The translations under genes and the position numbers were made by a program. The notes beneath the pieces are model-generated. The model saw only the letters and a list, made by a program, of their open reading frames with translations, was not told where the DNA came from and ran no database searches. DNA of 64,000 nt from Clostridium sp. E02 (GTDB lineage: Bacteria > Bacillota > Clostridia > Lachnospirales > Lachnospiraceae), in the NCBI RefSeq assembly GCF_003833015.1, contig NZ_RJLQ01000013.1:1-64000 (forward strand), read 5' to 3'. This document shows, in pieces, positions 8,526 through 18,472 of the stretch. Positions within the stretch are counted from its first letter, which is position 1. Every line of letters begins with the position of its first letter.

Positions 8526-8565
8526 GCATTGAACACTTGACGTCAACATCCAGACGCAAGTGTCA
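8526..8565 (-). promoter_or_regulatory. Hairpin in rpoA-rplQ spacer
   Basis: Arms CACTTGCGTC and GACGTCAAGTG on the minus strand pair with small bulges around an eight-base loop. No T-run follows, so it is more likely a processing or attenuation structure than a terminator. The right arm contains one of three copies of the 11-mer GCATTGAACAC found in spacers of this cluster. Confidence 0.4.
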
Positions 8566-8582
8566 TAATTCAAGCATTCCAA

Positions 8583-9551
8583 TTAAGCATTAGAATCATC
8601 GCTTGGGTTAAGCTGTAAGCCTAACTCTTTTAATTTTGCCAACACTTCTTCTAAAGACTTGCGGCCAAGGTTACGAACCTTCATCATATCTTCGGACGTT
8701 CTGTTACACAGTTCTTCCACAGTATTGATGCCAGCTCTCTTGAGACAATTATAGGAACGGACAGAAAGCTCCAATTCATCAATATTCATCTCCAGAACCT
8801 TTTCTTTTTCATTGTCTTCTTTTTCTACCATAACTTCTGCAGTTTTGGCATTCTCTGATAGATCAATGAAGAGATTCAAATGTTCACTTAACACTTTTGC
8901 GGCAAGGCTAACTGCCTCATCCGGCGCCAAGGTTCCGTTTGTAAATACATCTAATGTCAGCTTATCATAATCGGTAACCTGACCTACTCGGGTGTTTTCT
9001 ACCGCCATGTTGACGCGTTCTACTGGTGTATAAATAGAATCAACGGCAATCACGCCAATCGGTAAATCTTCACTTTTATTCTTGTCTGCACTTACGTAGC
9101 CACGACCTTTGGTAATGGTAAGCTCCATATAAAACTTACTGTCTGTGCCGCCACTAAGCGTAGCGAGTACCTGATCCGGGTTCGTGATCTCAATATCAGG
9201 ATCTGCCTGGATATCCGCAGCTGTTACCACACCTTCGCCTTCAAACTCGATGTATGCAACTTTTGCTTCATTGGTATCGCTGTTATTCTTAATAGATAAG
9301 CTCTTGATGTTCATAATGATTTCAGTCACGTCTTCCTTAACTCCCGGAATCGAACTAAATTCATGCAAAACGCCGTCGATTTTTACCTGACTGACTGCAG
9401 CGCCCGGTAAGGAAGAAAGCATGATTCTTCTCAAGGAATTACCCAAAGTCGTTCCATAACCTCTTTCAAGCGGTTCAACTACAAATTTGCCATATTTTTT
9501 GTCTTCTGAGATTTCAGCAATCTCAATGTTTGGTTTTTCAAAATCGAACAC
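8583..9551 (-). CDS. rpoA: RNA polymerase subunit alpha
   Basis: 322 residues from the GTG at 9551, which has GGAGGGG six bases upstream; the longer in-frame ATG at 9599 has no such box. Amino domain (residues 1 to about 230) dimerises and nucleates the core enzyme ([18 protein letters not shown]). Carboxy domain (about 255-312, [19 protein letters not shown]...[12 protein letters not shown]) binds UP elements and activators. Sits in the conserved order rpsD-rpoA-rplQ. Confidence 0.98.
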   Translation of the reverse strand: MFDFEKPNIEIAEISEDKKYGKFVVEPLERGYGTTLGNSLRRIMLSSLPGAAVSQVKIDGVLHEFSSIPGVKEDVTEIIMNIKSLSIKNNSDTNEAKVAYIEFEGEGVVTAADIQADPDIEITNPDQVLATLSGGTDSKFYMELTITKGRGYVSADKNKSEDLPIGVIAVDSIYTPVERVNMAVENTRVGQVTDYDKLTLDVFTNGTLAPDEAVSLAAKVLSEHLNLFIDLSENAKTAEVMVEKEDNEKEKVLEMNIDELELSVRSYNCLKRAGINTVEELCNRTSEDMMKVRNLGRKSLEEVLAKLKELGLQLNPSDDSNA

Positions 9552-9659
9552 TAATAGCCCCTCCTTTTGGGTGTATTGTATCGAGGCTCTTATACTCAAA
9601 CCTTGCCCGGAAGCAAAATACTCCCGGGCGAAAGCCGGCTTCTATCAACAGACTTTCAA

Positions 9660-10253
9660 TTATTTGGAGTACAACTCGACGATAAGCATTTCATTCACTG
9701 GAACGTCAATCTCATCTCTTGTTGGTAACTCTTTAACAGTACCACGTAAATTCTCAAGGTCAACATCTTGCCATGCTGGAACCATACGCCCAGCAGAAGC
9801 TTCCTGAACACCCTTAAATCTTGCATTGGTTTTGCATTTTTCTTTCACTTCAATTACATCACCTGCTTTAACAAGGTAGGAAGGAATGTTTACGCATTTA
9901 CCATTTACAAGGATGCTCTTATGATCAACAATCTGTCTGGTTTCTCTTCTTGTTCTTCCAAATCCCATACGGAATACTACATTGTCAAGTCTTCTCTCCA
10001 GAAGGATCATCAGGTTTTCACCTACAAGTCCCTTCATCTTTTCAGCTTTTGCATAGTAGTTACGGAATGGTTTCTCAAGTACACCATAGATGAACTTTGC
10101 CTTCTGCTTTTCTCTTAACTGAAGACCATATTCACTCATCTTTCTGTTGGATCTTTTTATTTCTCTCTTTGATTTTTTATCTATTCCTAAATAGATCGGA
10201 TCAAGACCAAGGGATCTACATCTTTTAAGAACAGGAACTCTATCAACTGCCAC
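9660..10253 (-). CDS. rpsD: 30S ribosomal protein S4 (uS4)
   Basis: 197 residues. The S4 RNA-binding domain is clear ([20 protein letters not shown], then [21 protein letters not shown]). The amino end ([19 protein letters not shown]) has a single cysteine, so this is the zinc-free form. S4 initiates small-subunit assembly and in many bacteria represses the alpha operon. ATG at 10253 is preceded by TAGGAGG. Confidence 0.98.
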   Translation of the reverse strand: MAVDRVPVLKRCRSLGLDPIYLGIDKKSKREIKRSNRKMSEYGLQLREKQKAKFIYGVLEKPFRNYYAKAEKMKGLVGENLMILLERRLDNVVFRMGFGRTRRETRQIVDHKSILVNGKCVNIPSYLVKAGDVIEVKEKCKTNARFKGVQEASAGRMVPAWQDVDLENLRGTVKELPTRDEIDVPVNEMLIVELYSK

Positions 10254-10269
10254 TGTAATTACCTCCTAA

Positions 10270-10671
10270 TTAGACTCTTCTACGCTTTGGTGGACGACAA
10301 CCGTTATGTGGAACTGGTGTTACATCCTTAATACTGGTTACTTCTAATCCGCATGCCTGAAGTGCGCGAATAGCTGCTTCACGGCCTGAACCAGGACCTT
10401 TAACCATAACGTCTACTGATTTTAAACCATGTACAAGAGCTGCCTTAGTAGCAGTTTCTGCCGCCATCTGAGCTGCATATGGAGTAGATTTCCTTGAACC
10501 TCTAAATCCCAGACCACCAGCACTTGCCCAGGATAATGCATTTCCCTGTGTATCCGTTAATGTCACGATTGTGTTATTAAAAGATGACTGGATATGTGCT
10601 TGTCCGCGTTCAACGTTTTTCTTTACGCGCTTTTTTGTCACTTTTTTAGTAGTGGACATTTTCTTAGCCAT
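10270..10671 (-). CDS. rpsK: 30S ribosomal protein S11 (uS11)
   Basis: 133 residues. Typical sequence [19 protein letters not shown] near residue 26 and the carboxy end [12 protein letters not shown]. It forms part of the small-subunit platform. It is 200 bases from rpsM, an unusually large gap for this gene pair, and 16 bases before rpsD. Confidence 0.98.
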   Translation of the reverse strand: MAKKMSTTKKVTKKRVKKNVERGQAHIQSSFNNTIVTLTDTQGNALSWASAGGLGFRGSRKSTPYAAQMAAETATKAALVHGLKSVDVMVKGPGSGREAAIRALQACGLEVTSIKDVTPVPHNGCRPPKRRRV

Positions 10672-10789
10672 TTTAAACTAACCTACTTTCTTTTTACTTG
10701 CTCCGCCCTGCAATATTGACAAGGTACGAATATTCGAATCCTGTTATTCCTGTTTTTAAAACATGTAACGTGATTCTGTGTTGTTAGTT

Positions 10790-10806
10790 GTGAAGATGCT
10801 CTTCAC
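10790..10806 (-). promoter_or_regulatory. Hairpin in rpsM-rpsK spacer
   Basis: GTGAAGA and TCTTCAC form a perfect seven-pair stem with a three-base loop in the 200-base gap between rpsM and rpsK. No T-run. The rest of the spacer holds no ORF with a ribosome site. Confidence 0.35.
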
Positions 10807-10871
10807 TTTGTTCAGGGTATCCGCTTTCTCACTAAACTCGGTAAACCTCGTTAAGTGTTCAATGCGAATCC

Positions 10872-11240
10872 CTATTTCTTCTTGTTTGCTACAGTCTTTC
10901 TAGGACCCTTACGTGTTCTTGCATTGGTTTTAGTTTTCTGACCACGAACCGGAAGACTCTTTCTATGACGGATTCCACGGTAGCAACCGATCTCCTGTAA
11001 TCTCTTGATGTTCATAGCGATTTCTCTACGTAAATCACCTTCTACAGTCTGAGATTCTGTAATAACTTCTAAAATTCTTTTTACTTCATCGTCTGTTAAG
11101 TCCTTGACACGAGTGTCAGGATTTACGCCAGCTTTTGTAAGAATGCGATTAGAACTAGTTCTACCAATACCGTAGATATAAGTTAAACCGATCTCAACAC
11201 GTTTTTCTCTTGGTAAATCAACACCTGAAATACGAGCCAT
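10872..11240 (-). CDS. rpsM: 30S ribosomal protein S13 (uS13)
   Basis: 122 residues with the family start [20 protein letters not shown] and basic tail ([23 protein letters not shown] split over the last 25 residues). Located in the small-subunit head, contacting 5S-bridge elements and P-site tRNA. Lies 27 bases after rpmJ; ATG at 11240 with GGAGG upstream. Confidence 0.98.
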   Translation of the reverse strand: MARISGVDLPREKRVEIGLTYIYGIGRTSSNRILTKAGVNPDTRVKDLTDDEVKRILEVITESQTVEGDLRREIAMNIKRLQEIGCYRGIRHRKSLPVRGQKTKTNARTRKGPRKTVANKKK

Positions 11241-11267
11241 GTGTGTAGTACACCTCCATTATTTTTT

Positions 11268-11381
11268 TTAACCTTGTCTCTGCTTATGCTTAGGATTTTC
11301 ACAGATTACTCTGATACTGCCTTTTCTTTTAATGATTTTGCATTTTTCGCAAATCGGTTTGACTGATGATCTAACCTTCAC
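11268..11381 (-). CDS. rpmJ: 50S ribosomal protein L36 (bL36), zinc form
   Basis: 37 residues read from a GTG at 11381 that follows AAAGGAG by about seven bases. The translation [20 protein letters not shown] continues with [14 protein letters not shown]11, C14, C27 and H32 form the zinc site of L36. Gene order infA-rpmJ-rpsM is standard. Confidence 0.95.
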   Translation of the reverse strand: MKVRSSVKPICEKCKIIKRKGSIRVICENPKHKQRQG

Positions 11382-11610
11382 AGCAATTCTCCTTTCCTTT
11401 ATGCGCTCTTTCTCATAAGCACAAAATGCCTGTTAGACAGACGTTCTTGTGCAAAAGCCCTCCCCGGCACCTAGTGAAAAACCTCACTATTTTGGTGACG
11501 ATGAAGTCTCTTTCTGCAAAGAGCTTTCTGAGTATACCCGCAGTGTGTTTTATCTTAAAACCAGTGCTGTCCCTATGGACATAATACACCCAGTATTTCA
11601 ACAAAGTCGC
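11382..11610 (-). promoter_or_regulatory. Long 5' leader of the rpmJ-rpsM-rpsK-rpsD-rpoA-rplQ transcript
   Basis: About 230 nt between the predicted transcription start and rpmJ. On the minus strand it contains several local hairpins: GTCC-ATAG-GGAC, CTCTTT-GCAG-AAAGAG, AGTGA-GGTTTT-TCACT, and a weaker GCACAA...TTGTGC stem at 11421-11454 just before the ribosome site. No convincing ORF. A leader of this size fits ribosomal-protein or growth-rate control, but no known family was matched. Confidence 0.4.
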
Positions 11611-11616
11611 TATAGC

Positions 11617-11645
11617 ATTATAACACTGATTATAATATAATGCAA
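11617..11645 (-). promoter_or_regulatory. Sigma-A promoter for rpmJ and the alpha operon
   Basis: Minus strand TTGCAT (11640-11645), 17-base spacer, TATAAT (11617-11622). It lies after the infA terminator and separates the alpha operon from the spc operon. Confidence 0.75.
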
Positions 11646-11694
11646 GCGATTTTACCCATATATTTATTAACCCTTTGCCCTGGTGTGTCGCACT

Positions 11695-11728
11695 CTGAAA
11701 AAAGAGACTTCTACAATTCGAAGCTCTT
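11695..11728 (-). terminator. Terminator after infA
   Basis: Minus strand AAGAGCTTC pairs with GAAGTCTCTT (one bulge) around a short loop, followed by TTTTC. The stem begins at the infA stop codon. Confidence 0.65.
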
Positions 11729-11945
11729 ATTTATCTCTCCAGATGATTCTTCCCTTTGTTAAATCATAAGGTGACATCTCGATCGTAACTTTATCGCCTG
11801 GTAAAATACGAATGTAGTGTAAGCGAAGCTTTCCGCTTATATGTGCCAACACCTGATGACCATTTTCTAATTCAACCTGGAACATAGCATTGGGGAGCTT
11901 CTCCACAACGACCCCTTCAATTTCAATAACATCTGCTTTTGACAT
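11727..11945 (-). CDS. infA: Translation initiation factor IF-1
   Basis: 72 residues, one OB-fold domain ([20 protein letters not shown]; carboxy end KGRIIWRDK). Binds the A site of the 30S subunit during initiation. ATG at 11945 has GGAGG eight bases upstream, and the start lies five bases after the KOW-protein stop. Confidence 0.98.
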   Translation of the reverse strand: MSKADVIEIEGVVVEKLPNAMFQVELENGHQVLAHISGKLRLHYIRILPGDKVTIEMSPYDLTKGRIIWRDK

Positions 11946-11950
11946 AAATC

Positions 11951-12229
11951 TTACCTCCTAACAACCTGATTTTCTCTTTTGAAACATCTGATAAACTGTT
12001 TGATCTCTTCATCGGTGACCTTTTTATATTCCCGGATTTTGATTCCAGGGGATTGTTTCTCCCAATCAAGGGCAATTACATGCTTTTTCTTTTTCTTCTT
12101 CGGGCAGTCGAGACGTTTTATTTTTCCGTCCACCAGATATATATATTCGCCTTCTTCATATAATATGAAGAAAAAGCTATTTTTATCGTGTCCTGCCGTT
12201 GATTTTACAAATGTTCCGGCTTTAAGCAT
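11951..12229 (-). CDS. KOW-domain RNA-binding protein (L14e/L27e-like)
   Basis: 92 residues. The amino end ([20 protein letters not shown]) reads as a KOW-type beta barrel, followed by a basic run ([10 protein letters not shown]). Clostridia regularly carry such a protein, annotated as L14e/L6e/L27e-like, between map and infA. Its role is unproven; position inside a ribosomal operon suggests ribosome or rRNA binding. Confidence 0.85.
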   Translation of the reverse strand: MLKAGTFVKSTAGHDKNSFFFILYEEGEYIYLVDGKIKRLDCPKKKKKKHVIALDWEKQSPGIKIREYKKVTDEEIKQFIRCFKRENQVVRR

Positions 12230-12251
12230 CCTTTTCTCTTTCCATCGGCTT

Positions 12252-13007
12252 TTATAAAACCAGACTCAGTATTTCGGGCTCGCCTTCTGTAATCAGTACT
12301 GTATTCTCATAATGAGCGGAAAGACTACCATCTTCCGTTACTACGGTCCAGTCGTCATCAAGCCACTCAACTTCAAGGGAACCTTCGTTGATCATTGGCT
12401 CGATGGCAAGCGTCATACCCGGCCTTAACTTAATCCCACGCCTTTTTGTTGCGAAATTAGGAATCTCCGGATCTTCGTGAAGACGGGTCCCAATCCCGTG
12501 ACCGACCAGATCGCGGACTACACCGAAGCCATAGGTTTCTGCATGTTTTTGGATGGCTGCAGATATATCACCTAAATGATTGCCAGATTTTGCAAATTTA
12601 ATCCCTTCAAAGAAACATTGTTTTGTCACTTCTATAAGTTGCCCCGCCGAAGGAGTGATTTCTCCGATTCCATAAGTTCTTGCTGCATCGGAGTGATATC
12701 CTTTATAAATAACACCGGCATCCAGGCTTACGATATCTCCTTCTCTTAAAATACGTTTTTTATCTGGAATCCCATGAACCACCTCATCATTGACAGATAC
12801 ACAGATGGAGGCAGGATAGCCATTGTAATTTAAGAAGGATGGCGTACAGCCGTAACTCCTTATGATGCTTTCTCCCAGATGATCAATATCCCAGGTTGTC
12901 ATACCCGGCTTCAAAGCTTTTTTTAATTCTTCGTGAGTGTTACAAAGAATTCTTCCAGCCTCTCTCATAAGTTCTATCTCTCTTGCAGATTTAATCGTAA
13001 CTGACAT
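12252..13007 (-). CDS. map: Type I methionine aminopeptidase
   Basis: 251 residues. Removes initiator methionine from nascent proteins. Metal-binding positions are visible in LDAGVIYKGYHSDAART (two aspartates), GHGIGTRLHEDP (histidine), EPMINEG (glutamate) and the final YENTVLI (glutamate). It starts three bases after the adk stop; TTAGGAG provides the ribosome site. Order adk-map-KOW-infA is typical. Confidence 0.97.
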   Translation of the reverse strand: MSVTIKSAREIELMREAGRILCNTHEELKKALKPGMTTWDIDHLGESIIRSYGCTPSFLNYNGYPASICVSVNDEVVHGIPDKKRILREGDIVSLDAGVIYKGYHSDAARTYGIGEITPSAGQLIEVTKQCFFEGIKFAKSGNHLGDISAAIQKHAETYGFGVVRDLVGHGIGTRLHEDPEIPNFATKRRGIKLRPGMTLAIEPMINEGSLEVEWLDDDWTVVTEDGSLSAHYENTVLITEGEPEILSLVL

Positions 13008-13010
13008 AGA

Positions 13011-13655
13011 CTAAGCTCCTAATATAGCAGTGATATCTGAGAACACTTTATTTAATTCCTGTGTTCCGTCCACATCTACCAGCACGCCTTCATTTTTATA
13101 GTATTCAATCAAAGGCTGGGTTTGTTCGTGATATACGGATAGACGTTTTTTCACGGTTTCCGGTTTATCATCGTCTCTTAATACAAGTTCTGAACCACAC
13201 ACATCGCACACTCCAGGTATCTTGCTTGGATTGTATACAATATGATATGTAGCTCCACAGGAAACGCAGGCACGTCGGCCTGACATTCTGCTGATGATTT
13301 TCTCATCCGGTACATCAACATTAATGGCAAAGTCTATTTTTTGTTCCAGCTTTATGAGCGCGTTTCTCAAACTCTCCGCCTGAGGAATGTTTCTAGGAAA
13401 TCCATCCAACACATATCCCGGTTTACAGTCTTCCTTCTTAATCCGGTCCATTAACATTCCAATGGTCAGTTCATCTGGTACCAGCAAGCCCTGATCCATA
13501 TATTCCTTTGCCTTTCTGCCTAGCTCCGTTCCTTTTTTTATGTTAAAACGGAAAATATCCCCGGTAGATATATGCGGAATCTGATATTCTTCAGCAATTT
13601 TTTTCGCCTGGGTACCTTTTCCGGCACCAGGGGCACCTAACATGATGATCTTCAT
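13011..13655 (-). CDS. adk: Adenylate kinase, zinc-binding lid form
   Basis: 214 residues from the ATG at 13655 (GGAG nine bases upstream; a TTG one codon earlier is not needed). Interconverts AMP+ATP and 2 ADP. P-loop GAPGAGKGT at 7-15, LDGFPRN near 83-89, and four lid cysteines C130, C133, C150, C153 that bind zinc in Gram-positive enzymes. Follows secY in the spc operon. Confidence 0.98.
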   Translation of the reverse strand: MKIIMLGAPGAGKGTQAKKIAEEYQIPHISTGDIFRFNIKKGTELGRKAKEYMDQGLLVPDELTIGMLMDRIKKEDCKPGYVLDGFPRNIPQAESLRNALIKLEQKIDFAINVDVPDEKIISRMSGRRACVSCGATYHIVYNPSKIPGVCDVCGSELVLRDDDKPETVKKRLSVYHEQTQPLIEYYKNEGVLVDVDGTQELNKVFSDITAILGA

Positions 13656-13698
13656 CAACAGTCACTCCTTTTAAATATTCGGTTATATAGCATAAATT

Positions 13699-13732
13699 CC
13701 AAGGAAAACACGCCATAGCGTGTTTCCCTTGG
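13699..13732 (-). promoter_or_regulatory. Hairpin between secY and adk
   Basis: Minus strand CCAAGGGAAACACG pairs with CGTGTTTTCCTTGG around CTATGG (14-base arms, one mismatch). No T-run follows, so it may slow polymerase or stabilise the upstream mRNA rather than terminate. Confidence 0.5.
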
Positions 13733-13740
13733 TTTCTCAT

Positions 13741-15063
13741 CTAATCGTTTAAAAAACCTTTATAATTACGCACAAGCATTTGTGATTCAATTGCCTTCAG
13801 TGTCTCTAAGACAACACTGACAATGATAATAAGAGAGGTACCTCCAAATGACAAACGGCTTACACCAAATAAACCGGATACCATAATCGGGATAATACAG
13901 ACAATTGACAAACCGCACGCTCCTATAAAAACGATATAATCCAAGATGGAATTCAGATAATCACTGGTAGGCTTTCCAGGACGGATGCCTGGAATAAATC
14001 CACCTGATTTTTTCATATTATTTGCAACTTCAAGTGGGTTAAACGTGATTGATGTATAGAAATAAGCAAACACTACGATCAAAGCCACATAAACCAACAT
14101 ACCAATTGAATAAGCTGGCTTCTCTGCCTTGAACCAGTTGGAAGAACTCATTGCTGCTAAGATATGGCCTCCAATGCTGTCATAATTAATCTTATCCTGA
14201 AAGAACTGAGAAACCACAACTGGAGTTGACATAATAGAAGAAGCGAAAATAACCGGAATAACACCGGCTGTATTTACTTTTAACGGAATGTTGGTTGCTT
14301 GTCCTCCAACCATCTTCCGTCCCTGCATCTTTTTGGAATATTGCACAGGGATTCTTCTCTCTCCATCCTGAAGGATCACAACAAATACAACAATTGCTGA
14401 GACGATTGCTACGATAATAATAGCTGCTACTGCTGCTACTGCTACCGATTTTCCAGACATAAATCTGGTATACATAGTTAACGCATCTGACGGTAAACTG
14501 GAGATAATGTTAAATAACAGGACAATTGATATTCCGTTACCAACACCTTTTTCAGTAATTCGTTCGCCAATCCACATCAAAAGTGCACTTCCTGCTGTCA
14601 TCGTAACAACAACAATCATAACACTAATGAAATTATATTCTTTTAACAGTCCCTGGCCACCGAATCCTATCGCCATAGCGATGGATTCGATTAATGCCAA
14701 ACCAACTGTTACATAACGGGTGTATTCTGCAATCTTTTTTCTTCCGTCCTCACCATCCTGCTGCATCTCTTCAAGCTTTGGAATCGCTATGGTAAGCAGC
14801 TGCATGATAATGGAAGATGTAATGTAAGGGGTAATGCTCAGTGCAAGAACGGACATGTTGGTAAATGAATTACCCGTCACCGCATTGAAAAATCCAAATG
14901 CATCATTATTCTGCTGAGCAAAAAAATCTTTAAAAAAGCTTGTTTCAACTCCTGGAATTGGCAACTGAGAACCAATTCTAGTAACCACCAGCATCATGAA
15001 CGTATAGAGCAGTTTTGTCCTAATGTCCTTGATCTTAAATGCATTACGGAGTGTTTTCAACAT
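13741..15063 (-). CDS. secY: Preprotein translocase subunit SecY
   Basis: 440 residues from the ATG at 15063, with GAGGTGG nine bases upstream and one base after the rplO stop; an upstream frame start at 15087 lies inside rplO. Forms the membrane pore of the Sec translocon. Ten hydrophobic segments are apparent, with family sequences such as RIGSQLPIPGV near residue 30, the plug region after it, and FFYTSI... near residue 310. Carboxy end is short (NYKGFLND). Confidence 0.97.
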   Translation of the reverse strand: MLKTLRNAFKIKDIRTKLLYTFMMLVVTRIGSQLPIPGVETSFFKDFFAQQNNDAFGFFNAVTGNSFTNMSVLALSITPYITSSIIMQLLTIAIPKLEEMQQDGEDGRKKIAEYTRYVTVGLALIESIAMAIGFGGQGLLKEYNFISVMIVVVTMTAGSALLMWIGERITEKGVGNGISIVLLFNIISSLPSDALTMYTRFMSGKSVAVAAVAAIIIVAIVSAIVVFVVILQDGERRIPVQYSKKMQGRKMVGGQATNIPLKVNTAGVIPVIFASSIMSTPVVVSQFFQDKINYDSIGGHILAAMSSSNWFKAEKPAYSIGMLVYVALIVVFAYFYTSITFNPLEVANNMKKSGGFIPGIRPGKPTSDYLNSILDYIVFIGACGLSIVCIIPIMVSGLFGVSRLSFGGTSLIIIVSVVLETLKAIESQMLVRNYKGFLND

Positions 15064-15064
15064 A

Positions 15065-15505
15065 TTAGACCACCTCGCAGGTTCCACCTAAAGCCTCAAT
15101 TTTGGTTTTTGCGCCTTCACTGAAAGCATCTACCTGTACTGTAAGCTTTTTGGTTAATTCTCCATTTCCAAGGATCTTAACACCGTCACGCGGATTCTTA
15201 ACGATTCCACTCTCTAATAAAGTCTCAACAGTTACAACTGTACCGTTGTCGAATGCTTCTAAAGCGCTTACATTAATGCCGATAATAACCTTTGAATTTC
15301 TGTTTGTAAAGCCTCTTTTCGGAATACGTCTGTATAAAGGCATCTGACCGCCTTCAAATCCTGGTCTTGTAGCACCAGAACGGGCTTTTTGTCCTTTATG
15401 ACCTTTACCTGCTGTTTTTCCGTTTCCTGAACCATGTCCACGGCCTCTTCTAAAATTATCGCTGTGTTTGGAACCTAAAGCAGGCTGTAAATTTGATAAA
15501 TCCAT
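15065..15505 (-). CDS. rplO: 50S ribosomal protein L15 (uL15)
   Basis: 146 residues from the ATG at 15505 (GGAGG eight bases upstream). Glycine- and arginine-rich amino end ([20 protein letters not shown]) is diagnostic. Its stop is one base from the secY start, implying coupled translation. Confidence 0.97.
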   Translation of the reverse strand: MDLSNLQPALGSKHSDNFRRGRGHGSGNGKTAGKGHKGQKARSGATRPGFEGGQMPLYRRIPKRGFTNRNSKVIIGINVSALEAFDNGTVVTVETLLESGIVKNPRDGVKILGNGELTKKLTVQVDAFSEGAKTKIEALGGTCEVV

Positions 15506-15531
15506 CGTTTGCACCTCCTTACTCTATTCTC

Positions 15532-15714
15532 TTAAATCTCTTCAACTTTTACCAAATGACGCACATTAGCGATCATGCCTCTGATTGCTTCATTATTCGG
15601 CATTTCAACTGTTTTGTGAAGCTTCTTTAAACCTAAAGCTAAAACAGTTGCCTTATGCTTCGGAATTGCACCAATCGGGGATTTCACCAATGTGATTTTT
15701 AATTTATCTGCCAT
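15532..15714 (-). CDS. rpmD: 50S ribosomal protein L30 (uL30)
   Basis: 60 residues, MADKLKITLVKSPIG... to HLVKVEEI. Start chosen at 15714; the ATG six bases earlier sits too close to the GGAGG. Order rpsE-rpmD-rplO is canonical. Confidence 0.96.
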   Translation of the reverse strand: MADKLKITLVKSPIGAIPKHKATVLALGLKKLHKTVEMPNNEAIRGMIANVRHLVKVEEI

Positions 15715-15727
15715 TTTCATATCCTCC

Positions 15728-16237
15728 TTAGCCTAAAATCTCTTCAACAGATTTTCCGCGAAGCTTTGCAACTTCCTCAGGAGTTTTTAACTGAGTTAAT
15801 CCCTTGATTGTAGCTAAAACTACATTGGTTTTATTATTGGAACCTAAGGATTTTGTACGGATGTTCTTGATACCTGCAAGTTCTACTACCGCACGAACAG
15901 GACCTCCTGCAATAACTCCTGTACCTTCAGATGCTCTCTTAAGAAGTACAGAAGCACTTCCAAATATACCTGTGAGATCATGAGGAATACTGTTGTTATC
16001 ATCCATAGGGATGGTAACCAAATTTTTAACGGCAGCCTCTTTTCCTTTACGGATTGCTTCTGGAACTTCTCCAGCTTTGCCAAGACCAGCACCTACATGA
16101 CCATTACCATCGCCCACGACTACTAAAGCAGAGAATCTCATGGTACGTCCACCTTTAACGGTTTTAGATACACGTTTGATAGCAACTACTCTGTCGTTTA
16201 ATTCAAATTGACCTGCATCAATAATTGTACGTTTCAC
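15728..16237 (-). CDS. rpsE: 30S ribosomal protein S5 (uS5)
   Basis: 169 residues, GTG start at 16237 after GAGAGGAG. Amino RNA-binding domain contains [20 protein letters not shown]5 takes part in decoding fidelity and translocation. Carboxy domain includes [19 protein letters not shown]. Confidence 0.97.
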   Translation of the reverse strand: MKRTIIDAGQFELNDRVVAIKRVSKTVKGGRTMRFSALVVVGDGNGHVGAGLGKAGEVPEAIRKGKEAAVKNLVTIPMDDNNSIPHDLTGIFGSASVLLKRASEGTGVIAGGPVRAVVELAGIKNIRTKSLGSNNKTNVVLATIKGLTQLKTPEEVAKLRGKSVEEILG

Positions 16238-16256
16238 GCTGTCATTCTCCTCTCTA

Positions 16257-16625
16257 CTAGAATTCCAGACCAGCTTCTCTTGCTGCGTCTGCTAATGCTT
16301 GAACTTTACCCTGATATATAAATCCGCCTCTATCAAAGACAACTTCTTTAATTCCTTTTTCCATAGCTCTTTTTGCAACTACGGTACCTACATATGCTGC
16401 AGCATCAACGACGTTAGTTTTCTCTAATTCTGCCTTTACATCTTTTTCCACTGTAGAAGCAGCGACTAAAGTCTTACCAACTGTATCGTCAATAATTTGA
16501 GCATACATATGATTATTACTTCTAAATACAGCTAAACGTGGTCTTTCTGCAGTGCCTGCAAAACGATTACGTAATCTGTTGTGTTTTTTAACACGAACTT
16601 CGCTTCTTGACTGTTTGCTAACCAT
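16257..16625 (-). CDS. rplR: 50S ribosomal protein L18 (uL18)
   Basis: 122 residues, [20 protein letters not shown] at the start and AREAGLEF at the end. Binds 5S rRNA. ATG at 16625 follows AAGGAG. Confidence 0.97.
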   Translation of the reverse strand: MVSKQSRSEVRVKKHNRLRNRFAGTAERPRLAVFRSNNHMYAQIIDDTVGKTLVAASTVEKDVKAELEKTNVVDAAAYVGTVVAKRAMEKGIKEVVFDRGGFIYQGKVQALADAAREAGLEF

Positions 16626-16642
16626 CTTTACACTCTCCTTAA

Positions 16643-17185
16643 TTATTTCTTACCAGTTTTACCAACTTTACGTCTGATTACTTCGTCAGCATACTTGATT
16701 CCCTTACCCTTATATGGTTCAGGTCTTCTCTTATCTCTGATTTCAGCAGCGTACTGGCCAACTTTTTCTTTATCGATACCTTTAATGATGATGACGTTCT
16801 GGCCTTCCATGGTAGATTCGATTCCTTCTGGATCTTCCATCTCTACCGGGTGGGAGTAACCAAGAGAAAGAACCAGTTTCTTACCCTGTTTCAGAGCTCT
16901 GTAACCAACACCATTGATTTCTAATTTTTTCTCATAACCGCTGGTAACACCTACGACCATGTTATTTACTAATGTTCTTGTAAGACCGTGCAGTGATTTC
17001 ATTTTCTTTAAATCATTTGGTCTTGTAACAAGGATATGACCATCTTCTTCTTTGATTGTCATTTCAACTGGTAACTCTTTTACAAGAGTTCCCTTCGGAC
17101 CTTTTACAGTCACTTTGTTCTTTTCTGCGATTGAGACAGTAACTTCTGCCGGAATCGCGATAGGCATTCTTCCTATACGTGACAT
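16643..17185 (-). CDS. rplF: 50S ribosomal protein L6 (uL6)
   Basis: 180 residues from the ATG at 17185 (AAGGAGG upstream); the 25 codons before it in frame are non-conserved spacer. Family sequences: [12 protein letters not shown] at the start and [14 protein letters not shown] near the end, which lies near the GTPase centre of the large subunit. Confidence 0.97.
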   Translation of the reverse strand: MSRIGRMPIAIPAEVTVSIAEKNKVTVKGPKGTLVKELPVEMTIKEEDGHILVTRPNDLKKMKSLHGLTRTLVNNMVVGVTSGYEKKLEINGVGYRALKQGKKLVLSLGYSHPVEMEDPEGIESTMEGQNVIIIKGIDKEKVGQYAAEIRDKRRPEPYKGKGIKYADEVIRRKVGKTGKK

Positions 17186-17284
17186 GCCGTTTACCTCCTT
17201 AAATTTTCGGAAGGAACCTTTGTTCCCTCTGTTTTCAGATGAATTGTCCCTGCGTCCCACTAGGTTTCACTGGGTGTTCAATGC

Positions 17285-17686
17285 CTACCAAACAAATGCT
17301 AATACTTCTCCGCCAACACCTACATTGCGTGCAGCCTTATCGGTAATAACGCCCTGATTCGTTGAGATGATTGCTGTTCCCAATCCTCCAAGTACTCTTG
17401 GCAACTCTTCCTTGTTTGCATATACACGCAAACCTGGCTTAGAGATTTTCTTAATACCTGTAATAATTTTTTCATTTTTATCTTTACCGTATTTTAAGGT
17501 GATACGAATTGTCTTGAATGCACCATCTTCTACGATATCATATTTTTTAACGTAACCTTCTTTTACAAGGATATCAGCAATAGCTAATTTCATCCTGGAT
17601 GAAGGTACATCTACTGTGTCATGTTTAGCAGTATTTGCATTACGAATTCTTGTAAGCATATCTGCAATTGGATCGCTCATTGTCAT
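17285..17686 (-). CDS. rpsH: 30S ribosomal protein S8 (uS8)
   Basis: 133 residues, [20 protein letters not shown] to GGEVLAFVW. Binds the central domain of 16S rRNA; in E. coli S8 represses the spc operon. ATG at 17686 has GGAGG ten bases upstream. A 99-base spacer separates it from rplF. Confidence 0.97.
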   Translation of the reverse strand: MTMSDPIADMLTRIRNANTAKHDTVDVPSSRMKLAIADILVKEGYVKKYDIVEDGAFKTIRITLKYGKDKNEKIITGIKKISKPGLRVYANKEELPRVLGGLGTAIISTNQGVITDKAARNVGVGGEVLAFVW

Positions 17687-17710
17687 TTTGAATTTGCCTC
17701 CTTCCTTATT

Positions 17711-17896
17711 TTACCAGCTTGCTTTTCTAACGCCTGGGATCTGACCTTTGTATGCTAATTCACGGAAGCAAATTCTGCAAATTCCGTATTTTCTTAAATA
17801 AGCATGTGGACGACCACAGATTCTGCAACGATTATATTCTCTTGAAGAGAATTTTGCAGGTCTCTGCTGTTTGATCTTCATTGAAGTCTTAGCCAT
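17711..17896 (-). CDS. rpsN: 30S ribosomal protein S14 type Z (uS14)
   Basis: 61 residues with the zinc site C24-x2-C27...C40-x2-C43 (CRICGRP, CRICFRE). The short zinc form is the usual one in Firmicutes ribosomal operons. ATG at 17896 with GGAGG upstream. Confidence 0.97.
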   Translation of the reverse strand: MAKTSMKIKQQRPAKFSSREYNRCRICGRPHAYLRKYGICRICFRELAYKGQIPGVRKASW

Positions 17897-17911
17897 GAAT
17901 ATTTCCTCCTA

Positions 17912-18451
17912 CTATTTTGCAAATGGCATATTGAATAATGTCAAAAGTTCACGGGCTTCTTCGTCTGTTTTCGCGGTAGTAACGAAAATAACGTCCATAC
18001 CTCGTACTTTGTCAACTTTATCGTACTCAATTTCAGGGAAAATAAGCTGTTCCTTAATTCCAAGTGCGAAGTTTCCTCTGCCATCAAATGCATTAGGATT
18101 TACACCTCTAAAGTCACGTACACGAGGAAGTGCAAGGTTGATCAGACGATCTGCAAATTCATACATTCTCTCACCACGTAATGTAACTTTGCATCCGATT
18201 GGCATACCTTCTCTAAGTTTAAAGTTAGCAATTGATTTCTTCGCCTTTGTTAAGACTGCTTTCTGACCGGAGATGATTTCTAAATCTCTGACTGCAGAGT
18301 CTAAAACCTTGGCATTTTCCTTTGCTTCACCAATACCCATATTAATGACAATCTTATTCAGCTTAGGTACTTCCATGGCGTTTTTATAACCAAATTTTTT
18401 TACCATAGCTTCTACGATCTCTGTCTTATACGTTTCTTTTAATCTAGCCAA
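17912..18451 (-). CDS. rplE: 50S ribosomal protein L5 (uL5)
   Basis: 179 residues. Family blocks: [15 protein letters not shown] near residue 30, [15 protein letters not shown] near 80, and [17 protein letters not shown] near the end. Binds 5S rRNA and contacts P-site tRNA. Confidence 0.97.
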   Translation of the reverse strand: MARLKETYKTEIVEAMVKKFGYKNAMEVPKLNKIVINMGIGEAKENAKVLDSAVRDLEIISGQKAVLTKAKKSIANFKLREGMPIGCKVTLRGERMYEFADRLINLALPRVRDFRGVNPNAFDGRGNFALGIKEQLIFPEIEYDKVDKVRGMDVIFVTTAKTDEEARELLTLFNMPFAK

Positions 18452-18472
18452 TTTTTATTCCTCCTCTCCGAA

